Source: Immersiella caudata
Taxonomy: Eukaryota > Ascomycota > Sordariomycetes > Sordariales > Lasiosphaeriaceae
Reading direction: 5' to 3'
Assembly (NCBI GenBank): GCA_030512335.1
Contig: JAULSU010000004.1
Coordinates: 4,340,001-4,404,000, forward strand
Length of the DNA stretch: 64,000 nucleotides
Shown: in pieces, positions 8,792-21,800 of the stretch
How the letters are laid out: every line of letters starts with the position of its first letter
Numbering within the stretch: the first letter of the stretch is position 1
Translations under genes and position numbers: made by a program
Notes under the pieces: model-generated
Told to the model about the DNA's origin: nothing
The model's input: the letters and a program-made list of their open reading frames with translations, nothing else
The model's database searches: none

Positions 8792-11120
8792 TTGCACCCG
8801 GCGCCGCTGAGCGGCGAAATCTCCGCTTGGGGTGCGCCGGTGGTGGAACCTTCTTTTTAGCCTGGGTCATCTGTGTATTATTCATCGCAAGTTGGGCTGC
8901 AGCTACGCAGATACTGGGTTTCGAGTTTGGTGAAGTTGGGGTGGGCGGGTCGCTGGGACGGGGTTCTGCGATGGCATAGGGTACACTTGAGATTCATGGA
9001 TGCGCGCACGCCTTGTGCCCGGAGAACGCAAAACAGGAGGTTACAAGGAAGATATTGAAGCATAAACGGTCTAAACGTGACGACAGCTTGAGAGGTCATC
9101 ACTGATAGAGAGACAGGGTATCCGGATATTCTGCGCCTCGAAATACGCGCGCTCCGTGACCTGAGAGGGTATCCTACAACTCAGCGACTTGAAGGTATTT
9201 GACAGTCCCATACTTTCTTCCAGATGCAAGCTCTAGACTACCAACCAAGGCATCACGAGCTTCATGACCTGACTGAGATCATTACACCACATATTGAATC
9301 ATATCACTTGCCATGTTGGGCGCTCCAGGCGATAAGCAACTGTAATCTTATCGCAGTGGAGGGGTAGAGTGATACCCCGGACCTATTTTGGGGCGCATGG
9401 GCTGCTGGCTGCCAGGCTGACTGGGGAGGCATGTCAGATATTGAAATTGGATGCAGTCTGCTTGGGCGCATCTCAAGCCAAAGAGGCGCAACTGGGCGCC
9501 GGCAATCACGGTAGGGACGAGGTTCATATGTCGCAGTCGGGAGACTTTTATCAACGTCTGATGATGTGTTGCGAATAAATCTCCTGTTTCGCAGATATGG
9601 AGCGGCGACGTGGGGTAGAGGCCGCCAGGGGAGGCGGGGGCTTTAACTTTGAAGTGGGTTCGACGATGTCGTGCATGGCGGAAGACGAGCTAAGACCCCG
9701 GCAAAGAACACGGTTGCTGGCAGCCACCGCGGTCGATGCAAACAGCGGGGCGCCGGCCAAACCGAGGTGCCTCGTGTTTGCCGCGGAGAGATTGAGCGGC
9801 TCGGGGCCCAGCCCGCGCGGATTCGTCCCAACGGAATGTATACCGCGGGCGCATTTGGACCACTCAAGTCCAGACCCCCTTCCTACGTCGATCCAGACGT
9901 CCAGGCTTGGATACACGTGGATGAAATTCGAGGACGGGTGGTGGGCGTGCTATCCGATCCGGGTGGCGAAGCACACCGCGCCTCCGGTCTGAGTCGACGG
10001 AGCAGATGCAGCGTGGGTGAGAGGGCGGCAGCAGCGGGCTGACATTGCAGCGGGTCGATGCTGGTTGTCTCACCAGTCTCGAAATTCAGTGTTTACGCTT
10101 GGCACCAACCCTTTCCCATTTGATGGGGCCTATCTGGTGATTGAAGTGGCTTACAGCTCAGCGCGCATGGTCTGTGAAGAAAGCCACCCCCCCATTGACG
10201 GCACGCTTGAAGCTTTGTTGAAGAGAGCTGATTCACTGGACTAGTGAATGAAATACGTGCGTTGAAGGGAGAGACGATGGAAGCGGTGGGCGGGGATGCT
10301 TGCTAACAACCTTCCACTTGGGGTTACACTGAGAGATGAATGTAAAAGACAAGACACTTCCTATTTCCGAAAGCGATGGGTTGCTGTGGCTTCCGAGCAC
10401 TCAAAACCGTTGGGGAACCTAACAACCTAGGTATTCGCAGTCGGCACAGCGCATCTTGTCCCTTCGCACTGGCGCCAGCAAGGGATGCCCCTCATCTCTG
10501 CCCCTCAGAGGCAATCTCACCGTAACCTGTGGTGCGGCTTATTTTGCCCCGCGATCCACCCAAACGAAGCAGATTCGACCCTCGTAGCGGGACGCCGAGA
10601 TCCCTTGCCACTTGGCGACAGAGTGGCATCGCTGGCAGTGTTGAAACAGAGTTCAAAGAGACGTGGCAACGAAAGACCAGCGGCGGGCGACATGGTTGTT
10701 GGGACCCTGGGCACAAAGAACTTAGAGAGCGGGATGGGGAATTTTGACCATCCTCAATTTTTTTTTTTTGCATAAACGTTCCGGCTCACCGCCCTCCTGT
10801 CTGCCAAACGTAGTCTAGCGCTGCCGCTGATAAAGCGATAAGCAGGGATCTGCGAGGATAAGCAAGGATGTCTGGGTCGGCAGCGGCTGGCGACAAGCCA
10901 ATGAATGGAGGGGCAAAGAGGGAATGGAGGGACGAGTCCGCCCCTAAGGTGCAGCTGGATTCTGGATGTGAAGCCGAACCAGGGCTCCAGGGAGAATGCT
11001 AGGCATTTGAGTAGCCCCATCGCCTGGGGGTGGGTAGAAAAAAGTTTTCGGCGTGGCCTTGCCAGCGGCGCAAGAGTGGACCCCACCAACTCTCTGCCAC
11101 TCTCCCCCCTCAAAGGCCTG
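8792..11120. other. Long intergenic region
   Basis: 2.3 kb without a gene I can support. Between 9551 and 10042 three frames stay open on the two strands (minus 9916-9551; plus 9597-9992 and 9671-10042). One of them (plus, 9671 frame) contains a stretch around PPSYVDPDVQAWIHVDE that reads like real protein, so a decayed gene is possible. A poly-T run is at about 10758-10769. Confidence 0.35.
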
Positions 11121-11215
11121 TTAAATATTCACCCACTCCCACCGCCATTTTTCTCTCTCCTTCCCTCTTTCTTCAGGTCTCCCCTCTTTCTTTCATTCAC
11201 GACTGTTTGTTCCTC
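11121..11215 (+). promoter_or_regulatory. eEF3 core promoter: AT-rich box and pyrimidine tract
   Basis: TTAAATATTC at 11121-11130 is followed by an almost pure C/T tract to about 11200 (CCTTCCCTCTTTCTTC and similar). Long CT tracts near the transcription start are typical of strongly expressed fungal translation genes. The exact start is not determinable here. Confidence 0.45.
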
Positions 11216-11462
11216 AAGGGACGCTCTCCACTCAGTCATTACTTTCTTGCTGCGACTTCTTCTAGAAGAGCCAAGATAGAGTAGAATTCGACCCCTCCAT
11301 CGAACTTTCTGCGGGCTCCCCCCTCGATCGATCGTCTTGCGCAGGATACGATAGACTCGCAGAGCTCGCTCCGGATAGATCTTCGGCTAGATTCTTTGTC
11401 TTTTCCATCATAGACACCCGGTTCACGATTTTTCGAGAATACCCCAGAAACCGACAATCATA

Positions 11463-14400
11463 ATGCCTTCGCAATCCACCACCGAGAACGCCCAGAGCGT
11501 CAAGGTCCTCGACGAGTTGATGCAGAAGCTCACCATCTCCAAGGAGGCCGATGCCATCAAGGAGTCTTCTATCGCTCTCGCTTCCTTCATCAACGGTCGC
11601 ATTCAGGACCTTGATACCCCCACCAGGTAAATGCCACCTCCCCACTCAAAAATCTGAACTCAGGTCGCCGCTCGCTGCAACGCCAGTTCGTCGCAACGCT
11701 GCCTACTCCCTCCGGATGCGAGGCGAAGTTGGCCCGCTTCCAGCTTGGACGGCCGGCAACGGGCGAATCAGCCTGCAGAATTTCCTGCAGGGACCTGAGT
11801 TCTGGAAAAATTTTCTGGGCGGCGCATATTTTCAGGCACCGCACCAAAATTTTTGGGGAATTTGGGGCTGACATGTGAACCCCAAATTTAGAACCGTCGA
11901 GGCCCTCAAGAAGCAGCTCGCCAACAAGAAGGATGCCGTTGCGCGCGAGAAGGCCCTTACGGCCATCCAGGCCATCGCTCAGCACTCAGAGGTGTCTGCC
12001 CATGTCGAGCCCTACCTCGTCGCCCTTCTCCCCAACGTCCTGGCTGCCGCCGGTGACAAGATCACGGCCGTGAAGAATGCCGCCATTGCGGCCGCCCTCG
12101 CGATCGCCGAGGCCATCAACCCCAATGCCGTCAAGGCCACCCTCCCGGCTCTCATCGACTCGCTCCGCAATGCCCAGAAGTGGCCCGAGAAGATGACCGT
12201 CCTCGACTTCATCGACACCGTCGTTCGCACCGCCCCCACTCAGACCTCTTTCCTCGTCCCTGAGCTCATTCCCGTCGTCTCCGACGGCATGTGGGACACC
12301 AAGAAGGAGGTCAAGGAGCGTGCTTACAAGACTATGGAGAAAATCTGCGCCCTGATTGTCAACAAGGATATCGAGCGCTTCATTCCCGAGGTGATCAAGT
12401 GTATCGCCAAGCCTGAGAACGTCCCTGAGACCGTTCACTTGCTCGGTGCTACCACTTTCGTCACTGAGGTTCAGGAGCCCACTCTTGCCCTCATGGTTCC
12501 CCTGCTTGACCGTGGTCTCGCCGAGCGCGACACCGCCATCAAGCGTAAGTCGGCTGTCATTGTCGACAACATGTGCAAGCTCGTCGACGACCCGAACATC
12601 GTCGCTCCTTTCTTGCCCAAGATGATGCCCGCTCTTGAGAAGAATTACGACAACCTTGCCGACCCTGAAGCTCGTGAGAAGACCAAGCAGGCCCTTGAAA
12701 CCCTTACCCGCGTTGGTAACGTCAAGGATGGCAAGATCCCTGAGGCCAGCAACTACGGCGACATCAGCGTCGTCCTTGGCCACCTCAAGGCCATCCTCGC
12801 GCCCAAGCACACTGCCGCTGTTGAGAAGTTCGGCCCCGTCCTTGAGTACATCGCCGCTATTGCTGGCCAGCTCGTCAGCGAGAAGGAGACCGGATCCCCT
12901 ACCTGGGCCGAGGCTGTCAAGCCCTACATCGCCGTCCTCGTTGGTGACGCCGACTCCCAGGCCATCACCGACTCCCTCCGCAAGAAGGCTTCCCCCTCGC
13001 TCGAGGATGATGCCGAGGTTGAGGATGATGAGGAGGAGGGTGAGGACCTGTGCAACTGCACCTTCTCGCTCGCCTACGGTGCCAAGATTCTGCTTAACCA
13101 GACCAGCCTGCGCCTCAAGCGTGGCCATCGCTACGGCCTGTGCGGTCCCAACGGTTCCGGAAAGTCCACCCTCATGCGTGCCATCAACAACGAGCAGGTC
13201 GAGGGTTTCCCCAAGCAGAGCGAGGTCAAGACCGTCTTCGTCGAGCACGACCTTGACTCTGCCGACACTGAGATGACCACCATCGACTGGACCATGAAGA
13301 AGCTTTCCGAGGTTGGTATCACCACCAGCCAGGCTGACGTCGAGGCTCGCCTCAACGAGTTCGGCTTCACCGAGCAGATGGTCAAGGGTGAGATCACCGC
13401 CCTCTCCGGTGGTTGGAAGATGAAGCTCGCCCTGTGCCGTGCCGTCTTCGAGGCTCCTGATATCCTCCTGCTCGACGAGCCTACCAACCATCTCGACGTC
13501 AAGAATGTGAAGTGGCTCGAGGACTACCTCAAGAACTCTCCTTGCACCTCCATCATCGTTTCTCACGACAGCGGCTTCCTCGACAATGTCTGCCAGCACA
13601 TCATCCACTACGAGCGCTTCAAGCTCAAGCGCTACAAGGGCAACCTGTCCGAGTTCGTCAAGCGCAACCCTGCGGCCAAGTCCTACTACGAGCTCGGCGC
13701 CTCCGAGATGGAGTTCTCCTTCCCTGAGCCTGGTTTCCTTGAGGGTGTCAAGACCAAGGCCAAGGCCATCCTGCGTGCCAGCAAGATGAGCTTCCAGTAC
13801 CCCGGTACTGCCAAGCCTCAGATCCAGGACATCAGCTTCCAGTGCTCGCTCGGCTCGCGTATTGCTGTCATCGGTCCCAACGGTGCTGGCAAGTCGACCC
13901 TCATCAACGTCCTCACTGGTGAGCTTATCCCCACCGCCGGTGAGATCTACCAGCACGAGAACATCCGTATCGCCTACATCAAGCAACACGCTTTCGCCCA
14001 CATCGATAACCACCTGGACAGCACTCCGTCCGAGTACATCCAATGGCGTTTCCAGACTGGTGAGGATCGCGAGACCATGGATCGTGCCAACAAGATCATC
14101 ACTGAGGATGATGAGAAGGCCATGGACAAGATCTTCAAGATCGACGGCAGCCAGCGTCGCGTCATTGGCATCTCCAGCCGCAGGAAGTTCAAGAACAGCT
14201 ACGAGTACGAGTGCTCATTCGCTCTTGGTGAGAACGTCGGCATGAAGAACGAGAGGTGGGTGCCCATGATGACGGCCGACAACCAGTGGCTCCCCCGCTC
14301 CGAGCTTCTGGCTTCCCATCAGAAGATGGTTGCCGATGTCGATATGAAGGAGGCTCTCGCTTCCGGTCAGTTCCGCCCTCTGGTCCGCAAGGAGATCGAG

Positions 14401-14960
14401 TCCCACGCCGCCAACTTCGGCCTCGACGCCGAACTCGTTTCTCACTCGCGCATGCGCGGTCTCTCTGGTGGTCAGCGTGTCAAGGTTGTGCTCGCTGCTT
14501 GCTCGTGGCAGCGTCCTCACTTGATCGTCCTCGACGAACCCACCAACTACCTCGATCGTGACTCTCTCGGTGCCTTGTCAAAGGCCCTCAAGAAGTTTGA
14601 GGGTGGTGTCATCATCATTACCCACAGCGCCGAGTTCACCAAGGACTTGACTGAGGAGGTCTGGGCTGTCATGGACGGCAAGATGACTCCTTCCGGCCAC
14701 AACTGGGTCCAGGGTCAGGGCAGCGGCCCTCGCCTCAAGGGTGATGCTGATGAGGAGGAGGAGAAGTTTGACGCCATGGGCAACAAGATTGTGTCGACCA
14801 AGAAGAAGGCCAAGCTTACCAGCTCCGAGGCCCGGAAAAAGAAGAAGGAGCGTATGGCTCGCCGGAAGCGCGGTGAGGAGGTATGTTCATTCCTACGCAT
14901 TTTTGGCAAACACACCATGCTAACTCACATCAACAGGTCTTCAGCGACGAGGACGACTGA
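11463..14960 (+). CDS. TEF3: Translation elongation factor 3 (eEF3)
   Basis: Three exons: 11463-11626, 11892-14880, 14937-14960; introns of 265 and 56 nt in phase; 1058 residues, normal for the family. eEF3 is the fungus-specific cytosolic ATPase that helps release deacylated tRNA from the ribosomal E site. Order of domains: N-terminal HEAT repeats (to ~320) and helical bundle; ABC1 with Walker A GPNGSGKST (~470), signature LSGGWKMKLALCRAV and Walker B LLLDEPTNHLD; ABC2 with GPNGAGKST (~715), the chromodomain-like insertion (~760-840), signature LSGGQRVKV (~910) and VLDEPTNYLD; then a Lys-rich tail and acidic FSDEDD end, the last seven residues being in exon 3. All catalytic motifs are intact. 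Codon use is strongly biased, producing a spurious 685-codon antisense frame. Intron 1 is long and carries a motif shared with another intron (11811). Confidence 0.97.
11811..11842 (+). repeat. Intron motif copy A (eEF3 intron 1)
   Basis: The stretch starting TTTTCTGGGCGGCGCA and ending TTTCAGGCACCGC matches a segment at 17091-17121 at about 26 of 31 positions, including an 11-nt and an 8-nt identical block at the same spacing. Both copies lie in introns of unrelated genes. Confidence 0.5.
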
Positions 14961-15441
14961 GCGTCTCACCTTTAAGATTTTCATGCCCGCTTTCCTTTGT
15001 TCTCGGATATCAAAAGCTGCTTTTCGGGTCTGGTTGCATGGCTTGGCATCGTGGTTTGCGTCTCTTTTGTGTTATGATAGTCCTAATTCCTCCCGATCAA
15101 TGAGTACATGTACGCGGCTGGGAATGGATTGGATCTGGCTGTCCAGGACTGGAGACCCTCGGATGGTCGGTCCAAAGCCATCCGTGGCTGCATGGGAGGA
15201 GAGATACCAGTGTGGATGATGGGTCGAGGTTGTTCTAGAGAATAGACGACGATAGATCAGTAGAGATCTTTGAGTACCTGATACGTACCCCTCGCCGCGT
15301 TTGAGTGTGCTGTGTTCCGTGGTACCATCGCCGCACCGTTTGCCTTGCCCCCTAAGCAGACCTCCCTACCTCCCCCCCCTTGTGCACCGTTGAAGAGGAT
15401 TAATATCGTATATTCGCATAACCCACAACCTTACTATGCCC
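14961..15441. other. Convergent 3' intergenic region
   Basis: Lies between eEF3 (plus) and the S41 peptidase (minus), so it should hold both 3' untranslated regions. No further gene or structure is visible. Confidence 0.5.
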
Positions 15442-17952
15442 TCATGGAATTGCTCTCTGTCGATGCAGCGCCTCCCACACATCCCGATCCGCAGGCTTCA
15501 CGCTCTCCCAAACTCTTTGCCGCCATCCGCCCGTCGGCGAAGCACCTCCCTCACTCTTTGTCTTTGTTTCTGTCTTGCTACTACTCCCCTCTTCCTCCCG
15601 CGCTATCCCCCCGACAGCACACTCCTTCCCCAGAAACGCCGCCCTTGCTGCAGCTTTCCAAACCTCCCCTACATCCTCCAACATCTCCCTCGTCCAGAAC
15701 AACCTACAGTCTGCATTCTCAGTGATGTACTGCGCGGGTATTCCATCATTGAGGTTCTCTCTTAGTATCTGGTCCCTTACATTCACCGCGCCTCCACCTC
15801 GTCGGATGGGAAGGTCAGAGTAACGAGAGAGCGCCTCGCGTTGAGCGTCGGTGTTGGCGAGGGGGAGGTGTGAGGAGGTGGCACGGTGGATGTCCGCGAA
15901 AGTGAGGACTTGGGCGCCTTTGACGCCGCCTACGCCAGGGGTGAGGCCGGGATGGGAAGAGCGGCCGCCGAGGGAGATGGAATTTACGTGGGCTTGATGG
16001 CGGAGCATGGTTGAGGTCAGGGCGCAGGTGGAGGCGCATATGCCGTCGTCTGGGAGGGATGGGAGAGGGTGTTAGATGAAGTGAGATGGAGAGTGGAGGG
16101 GAAAGGAGGGCTGCAGGGAGAGTGCGGGATGAACGTACAGAGGAGGACGATGTTTGAGGGGAGGAAGGGCATGGGGGAGGGGGCGGTGAGGTTGACGCCG
16201 ACGCCAAAGGTTGTGTTTGTGGTGGTGAGGTTGTTGGTGAGATCCCAGCGGAGGATATTGGTGTAGGGGGTGGATTCGTAGGTGTGCGGAGAGAACTTGG
16301 CGGCGAAGGAAGCGAACGGCTGGTTGGTGAGATTGAGATCGAAACGGAAGTTGTACCAAGACTCCCAGTCCTCAATCGCGGAGTGGTCGCCGCTGGTGTA
16401 AGGGTCTAGGTTGGACACGCGGTCACTGATGATGTGGGAGAGAGCGTTGAAGCCGGGGTTTTCTTTCCAGCGGGAGAAGCCGTCCGGGGTGATGGAGGGG
16501 AAGAGTTGGTGAAAAAAGTCGTAGCCGAGCAGGATGTATCCGCCTCCATTGCCCTGGAAGTCGACAACAAGCTTGGTCTTGTTGGCTTCAACGGCCATGG
16601 CAAAGAACTCTTCACACACGGCGTGAAACTCAGCAGGCGATCCCGATTCGAAGGCGAGAACGGCGATGACGGCAACATCCTCAAGACCTTCGCCGTCGAG
16701 ATAGTATCCAGTTACGATGTTACCACTGGACGCAATAATAGACTCGGGGTAGCCGTATATTGAAGCGCCTGCTTCAGAGTTGACGGTTCGGCTCGTAGAA
16801 GCCAAAGCATTTTCTACCGCGCCTATGCCGCAAAACTTGGCGTAGAAAGACGATCCATCTTCGACATCAGTTAGGTCGTCGTGGACTGTGGCAATGTTCT
16901 CGAGAGTCAGGACTGTTCCGTTCTCGAAGGTGAAGGTGGTATTGGGGCCCTGGTATAGATATCGGATCCGGCCACCTCCAGAGAAAAACCCGTTTCCGCC
17001 CGTGAGCGCGGCCATGGTCTTGGAGTAGAACATCGTGTTGTATGCAGCATCGGGGTCCTAAATGCCCGTCAGTTATTTCCCTTAAAGGTGTTTTCTGGGC
17101 GACGCAATGTTTCAGGCGCGCTCAAGCAACGTTCAAGACATCTAACAAAACCACAAATAACTACACCAGGAGCCGCACGGCGGAAAGGGGAGACCCACCT
17201 GGTTGTAAGTCGCCGTGAATATTGTGTCCGCGATGTAGGTGGCTGCATCCACACCATTGATCAACTTGACGGCCGATGCAGTGTCGGGTGCAGAGACCAT
17301 GTCTTCGTAGAGCTTGATGACGGGTAGAGACAGCCCGTCGTCGCTGATCGAGACCAAGGACCGTTGCCGTTTCCATGAGAAGACGCGAGTGAGAGCGTCA
17401 GGGAAGAACGCCAAGTGGCCGTCATGTCCAGCGGAAAAGACATTGAGGTAGAGATCCTCCTGAAACTCTAGTTCGTTGACATAGCGATCGGCCACTAGAT
17501 ACTCCTTGATTCGTTCCAAGGCAGCGAACATGTTGTATGGTGGAAACCAGTAACCCGGAGGAGGGTCTGCCTTGTAAGCCGCATCACTCTGCCATTCGAG
17601 GTAGGGTTCCAGGGACTCAACCAGGTCAATCGCTTCAGCCTTCCCCAAAGGCACCGACTCTAGACAGGCGCGGGCTACCTCTGCCGCAACTGTCGGGAGC
17701 GCTTTCCCAGGGGCGTGCCTCAGTGTTAGTTGATGGGGACCCCAGACTGCCGACGAGGTGGTTGGTTCGAGGCGTACCTGATGCATCGCCTGCTCTCTGG
17801 GCTGCCTGCGATCTACTTACAATGGCACAAGGAGGATCGGTGGAGGAGACAGAGGGAAATGTTGGGGAGGAGACTTGACTTTCAGCGCCGACAAGCTTCA
17901 GCTGGGACAGAAAAATGATCAAGGGCAGAGATGCTCCTAGGGACCAACCCAT
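15442..17952 (-). CDS. Secreted CPAF-like S41 family peptidase
   Basis: Four exons: 17952-17778, 17689-17199, 17057-16139, 16049-15442; 730 residues. Introns are 88, 141 and 89 nt; the first acceptor (17690) is the least certain, with an alternative 9 nt further into the exon. The N-terminus is a signal peptide (MGWSLGASLPLIIFLSQLKL). The family pattern of fungal CPAF-like peptidases follows: CAIVS near residue 40, YLEWQSD, then SAGHDGHLAFFPDAL with the putative catalytic His, later VVDFQGNGGG, and DGICASTCA with the putative nucleophilic Ser, formed partly across intron 3. Potential N-glycosylation sites (NTT, NLT, NTT) fit secretion. These are thought to be secreted serine proteases; the substrate is unknown. 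The C-terminal ~70 residues are Glu/Lys/Ser-rich and less conserved in character. Confidence 0.85.
17091..17121 (+). repeat. Intron motif copy B (S41 peptidase intron 2)
   Basis: TTTTCTGGGCGACGCAATG followed by TTTCAGGCGCGC, similar to 11811-11842. It lies inside the 141-nt intron 2 of the minus-strand peptidase gene, so it is antisense to that transcript while copy A is sense to eEF3. Confidence 0.5.
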
Positions 17953-18879
17953 GTTTCACTTTAAGGTGGGAATTGGATGCAGAAGATGTGACCTTGAAGA
18001 GGAAGGGCACAACACCCCATTTGAAGGGAGGCGAGGGAATTGTTGCCATTGCGTCGAAATCTCCATGGCGATGCTCGAACAGCAACTAGTCTGTTGCGAA
18101 GGGGAAAGAATGAGAAACGAAAGGGAATCACCAGGACATTGGGCTGTTTGGCGACGATGGCGCATGCAGGGGCAAAGTTTGCAAAGAATTACTGTTTGTT
18201 TATCAGCATCTGTCCTGGAGAAGTAACGGTGGGGAAGGTGCGCTGTGCTTGTCAGGGGGACGGTCAGGGATATGTAGCTAACCAGTTCAGGGCCTTGGCA
18301 GCCTGCCTTGTTGCATGTCTTTTGGGGAGCCAATCTCAAGCGCTAGGTCACTGTCGCAACACTGGTCTTCCTCGTTCCCGCACGCCTCGCATTAATGCCA
18401 ATTCATTCGCGAAAGCTTACCGGATACTTTTCTTTGTAGGTATGCAAGTACTGTGGGCACCCCCGCCCGCCGCTCACCAAGAGCCTCGAAGTTTACACGC
18501 CTTATGGTTTACACCCCACCTTCCATTGGTTCACCTCGACTTGCTCGCCACACACTGAGGGAAGGTCTGAAGTACATCCCACTTCAACGGTAAAACAATG
18601 CGCGCCGGTTTGGGCTGTGAAACTGGGCTGGATGTGCAAGGGGGCTTTGTCGGAGGCCGAGAGCATGGCCTTCTTTCTCCCTCTCGTTTTCCGCGCCGGA
18701 AGCGGAGGCAGACCAGTGCAAAGCTACCCGCGCCTTTGTCGGTGACCTTGACAATACCTTATGAGCCCGGTCGCCGCGATGGAGCTCGATATTTGCTTTG
18801 ATAGCAACACAACATTACTTGGAAGATCGACCTGACAGCAAATAACACGAATTGACTGCCCTGGCGGGCCTACTCCAGA
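17953..18879. other. Divergent intergenic region
   Basis: Separates the peptidase gene (minus) from the RGG protein gene (plus), hence probably holds both promoters. Open frames here have no protein character I can support. Confidence 0.45.
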
Positions 18880-21800
18880 ATGGCTAACGCTCCGTCCGAT
18901 ACCGACCCGATGGATGTTGACGACGCCACATCTTGGGCCTCATTCGCAGCCCAGAGGCACTTCGTCTATAACGAGAAGGATTTCAAGAAAGACCAGCAGC
19001 TTGAGCATCTCATCAGATGGTACCTCGGCAGGAAGCCGGAGGACTCTCAGAGTAGAGGTCGTCCTCCTCTGCCCCCAAACATGGCCAAGCAGGGCTCCTT
19101 TCGGCATGTTGTGTATGTGCCGCCGTGGACGAACCCCAAGTGGGATGATCACACAAAGATCGGAGCCGAGGTGGATGGCCGCGACACCATGATTGACAGA
19201 CGGGATGTCACCATGTTGCTCCGCCCTGCTCTGCTACCCCAGGACGCAGCGAAGAACCCGACCGAGTATGCGCTGCGATATGGCATAAACCCAGACGCTG
19301 CCTCCGAGGGTCGTTCCAGGATGTCTCCCGACCGCTCCACGTCACGCAAAGCCACCGTGACAACGTCTGCGGGCGCCAAGCTGACCGTCACGGGCGAAGA
19401 CTTTTGGAAGGAATACGAAGTCTCAGGACGTAGCATAGACGCCCTGTACCGCACCATTGAAGCGGCCGACGCGCAAAATCCAAAGTACGAGTACTACCAA
19501 GCCTTGAAGCAGTTCCTTGACGTGCTGGCAGACGACCGAGACTTCCAGCGATACTTGATGAGAGGCTTGACAACCGACGAGGTTTGCACATCCATTCTCA
19601 AACATTGATTTCTACTGGGGACTGTGCATGGGCGAAGCTGACGTGGGGATGACAGAGAATCCGTGACGGGCTCGACCCGGTTGACCCCGATGCGGAGATT
19701 CCACAGTCCACTCTCAGCGGCGAAGTGATATCGTAAATAATCACTCCTCATTGTCTTTTGAAGTATCTGCCAAGTAGCTAATACCAGCCAGTTTCCTCAA
19801 GCGACAATACTGGCAGAAGCCACAAGAAGCCCGCGGAGATGTCGCTCATGAGCCGCGGGTTTTGTATAACCTATTTGGGGAATCGGGAGAGTACTCAGCA
19901 GTGCGTACGAATCGAGGGCGGAAGACTGGTCCCGGCGTGAGCTGACCAAAAAGCAGCACAACGATCTGGTCTGGGCGGCCATGCAGCCTGGTCTCCTCCT
20001 TGCTACCCGCATCTTGGAAAGGAGTCCGCCATTCTGGATGACTCTCATGGATCCCTTCAGTCTCCGCCACGTCTCAAAAGACCGAGATCCTCTGAAAGGG
20101 AAAAGAAAACCCCCGCTGGTGTGTTTTTACAACCGGCGTTCATTTGGGGCGCCTCCCCCGACCCCGGAATTAGCGAGGCTGGAGCAGGAGATGGCAGAGA
20201 TGCACGAGGCGTTGTGGGAGGCGATATCGTGGTGTCTCCACAACACACTGAAGTTCGACATCATGTCAACCCGGCAGTTTAGACCAATGCAAGAAGATGT
20301 AGAATCAATCATACCCCCAGCAGCCACAACATGGGGCGTCACCCAGGAAGATCGCTACAAGGGGGACCGCCCGACGACGATCAAGGGCATGCCGGCTTGC
20401 CCTGAAGCTCGAATACGGGTGAGCATTGCGGCAGAGATAATCTGGCCGCTGCTGGTACCCAGTTATTCGTTGGCAGAAAAAGCCAATTGCTCGTTTATGC
20501 TTGCGAATAACCTGTGCCACGAGTTGCAGGTACATGCCTAGACACCTGCCACGGCTTGTGTGGCTGAGCTAATACTTTTGCAGCATGCTACCCGAATGGC
20601 CATGAGATATGTGCTTGGGCACCTTGAGCCCTTCACGTCAGACGGAGTTACGTACGCCCCAATAGACCGGAGTGACATTCCGGGGCTCCAACGGCTGAAC
20701 CGTGATCAAGTCAAGAGGCTCAGCGAAGAGATGAAACGGTACACGTCTTTCGACGTTCAAAGAGAGGGATATTGGAGAGACGAGCCGCGCGAAGAGATGG
20801 GATACGCATTTGAGAATCAGGTAAGTGCTAGGTGTGGCTGGGGGGGGGGGGTTCTCTTGGCTGATCTTTCGTTGGTAGCTATGGGGAGGTAACCCGGACT
20901 CGACCCATGAGACTGAAAGACGGGCCTTTCCGCTTCTGAGAATGATTGGGTCGAGCGTGGGGATGCATCAGTGGCCAGGGGCCAGAAAGAACCCAAACTC
21001 AAAGTTCACAGAACAAGGGAGCCAGAAGAATGGTTGTCTGAGAGAATATGTCACCTTACTCGATCCCCCGGTTCCGCTTGAGTCGCACCACAAGCCCGTC
21101 GCGGTGCGTGAAGTGGCAAAGCTGTTCCAAGAATCGTTTTGGGAGGACACCATGTCTGCGTTCGGTGCCCGTGCTCTGCACTTCGACCAGGACGTGGCGC
21201 CAATCAGCACAAGAGTGCGCTATTATCACAGCGAGGGGGACGTGCTCCGCGCGTTTGGCCCGGTAGGCAAGAGGCTCAAACAGGCCCTTACCGACCTCGA
21301 CCTAGCCGACCAACCCATCGTATACGAGTATATCCGCGAGTCCCTCATGGACCGTATCTTCCCTGTGACTGTGGGGAAGCAGTGGCAGGCTTTGTCAAAG
21401 ATGTGGCCATCGCAGATTCAGACCATTGGAGAGCTTGGAAGGGAATACAAAGCGTACATGGCCTGCGTCGACCAGCTCGAAGAACTACTCACATCTGAAG
21501 AAGCAATAGCTCAGGAGATGGAGCTATCCGGGGTGGGGCGCGACGAGCTTTTCCGAGAGGTGGAAGAGGTTGTGAACCATCGGATGAAGGAGCTGCTATT
21601 TTCCGTCATGGCCTTACATCGTTTCTTCTCATCCCGAATACAGGAGGCGCAGTTTGAGATCATCGACTACCTCCGACTCCAGCCATCTGCACGGGCCGAG
21701 ATCCACCAAAGATACGGGGCCTATCTGTTCGAGCTCCTCGGCAACTATCGAGCGAGCGCCCAGGCTGTTGCCCAGGACTTGGGGAGGCTGTCGGCGATAT

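Noticed and set aside
11986..14043. 685-codon open frame antisense to eEF3
   Set aside because: It is the by-product of strong C-ending codon bias in eEF3; its translation is Leu/Val/Gly/Asp-rich with no domain, and the sense gene is certain.
17142..17786. MHQV... as the start of the S41 peptidase
   Set aside because: The first codons of that frame lie in the sequence of intron 1; the true start at 17952 supplies a signal peptide and the conserved CAIVS segment.
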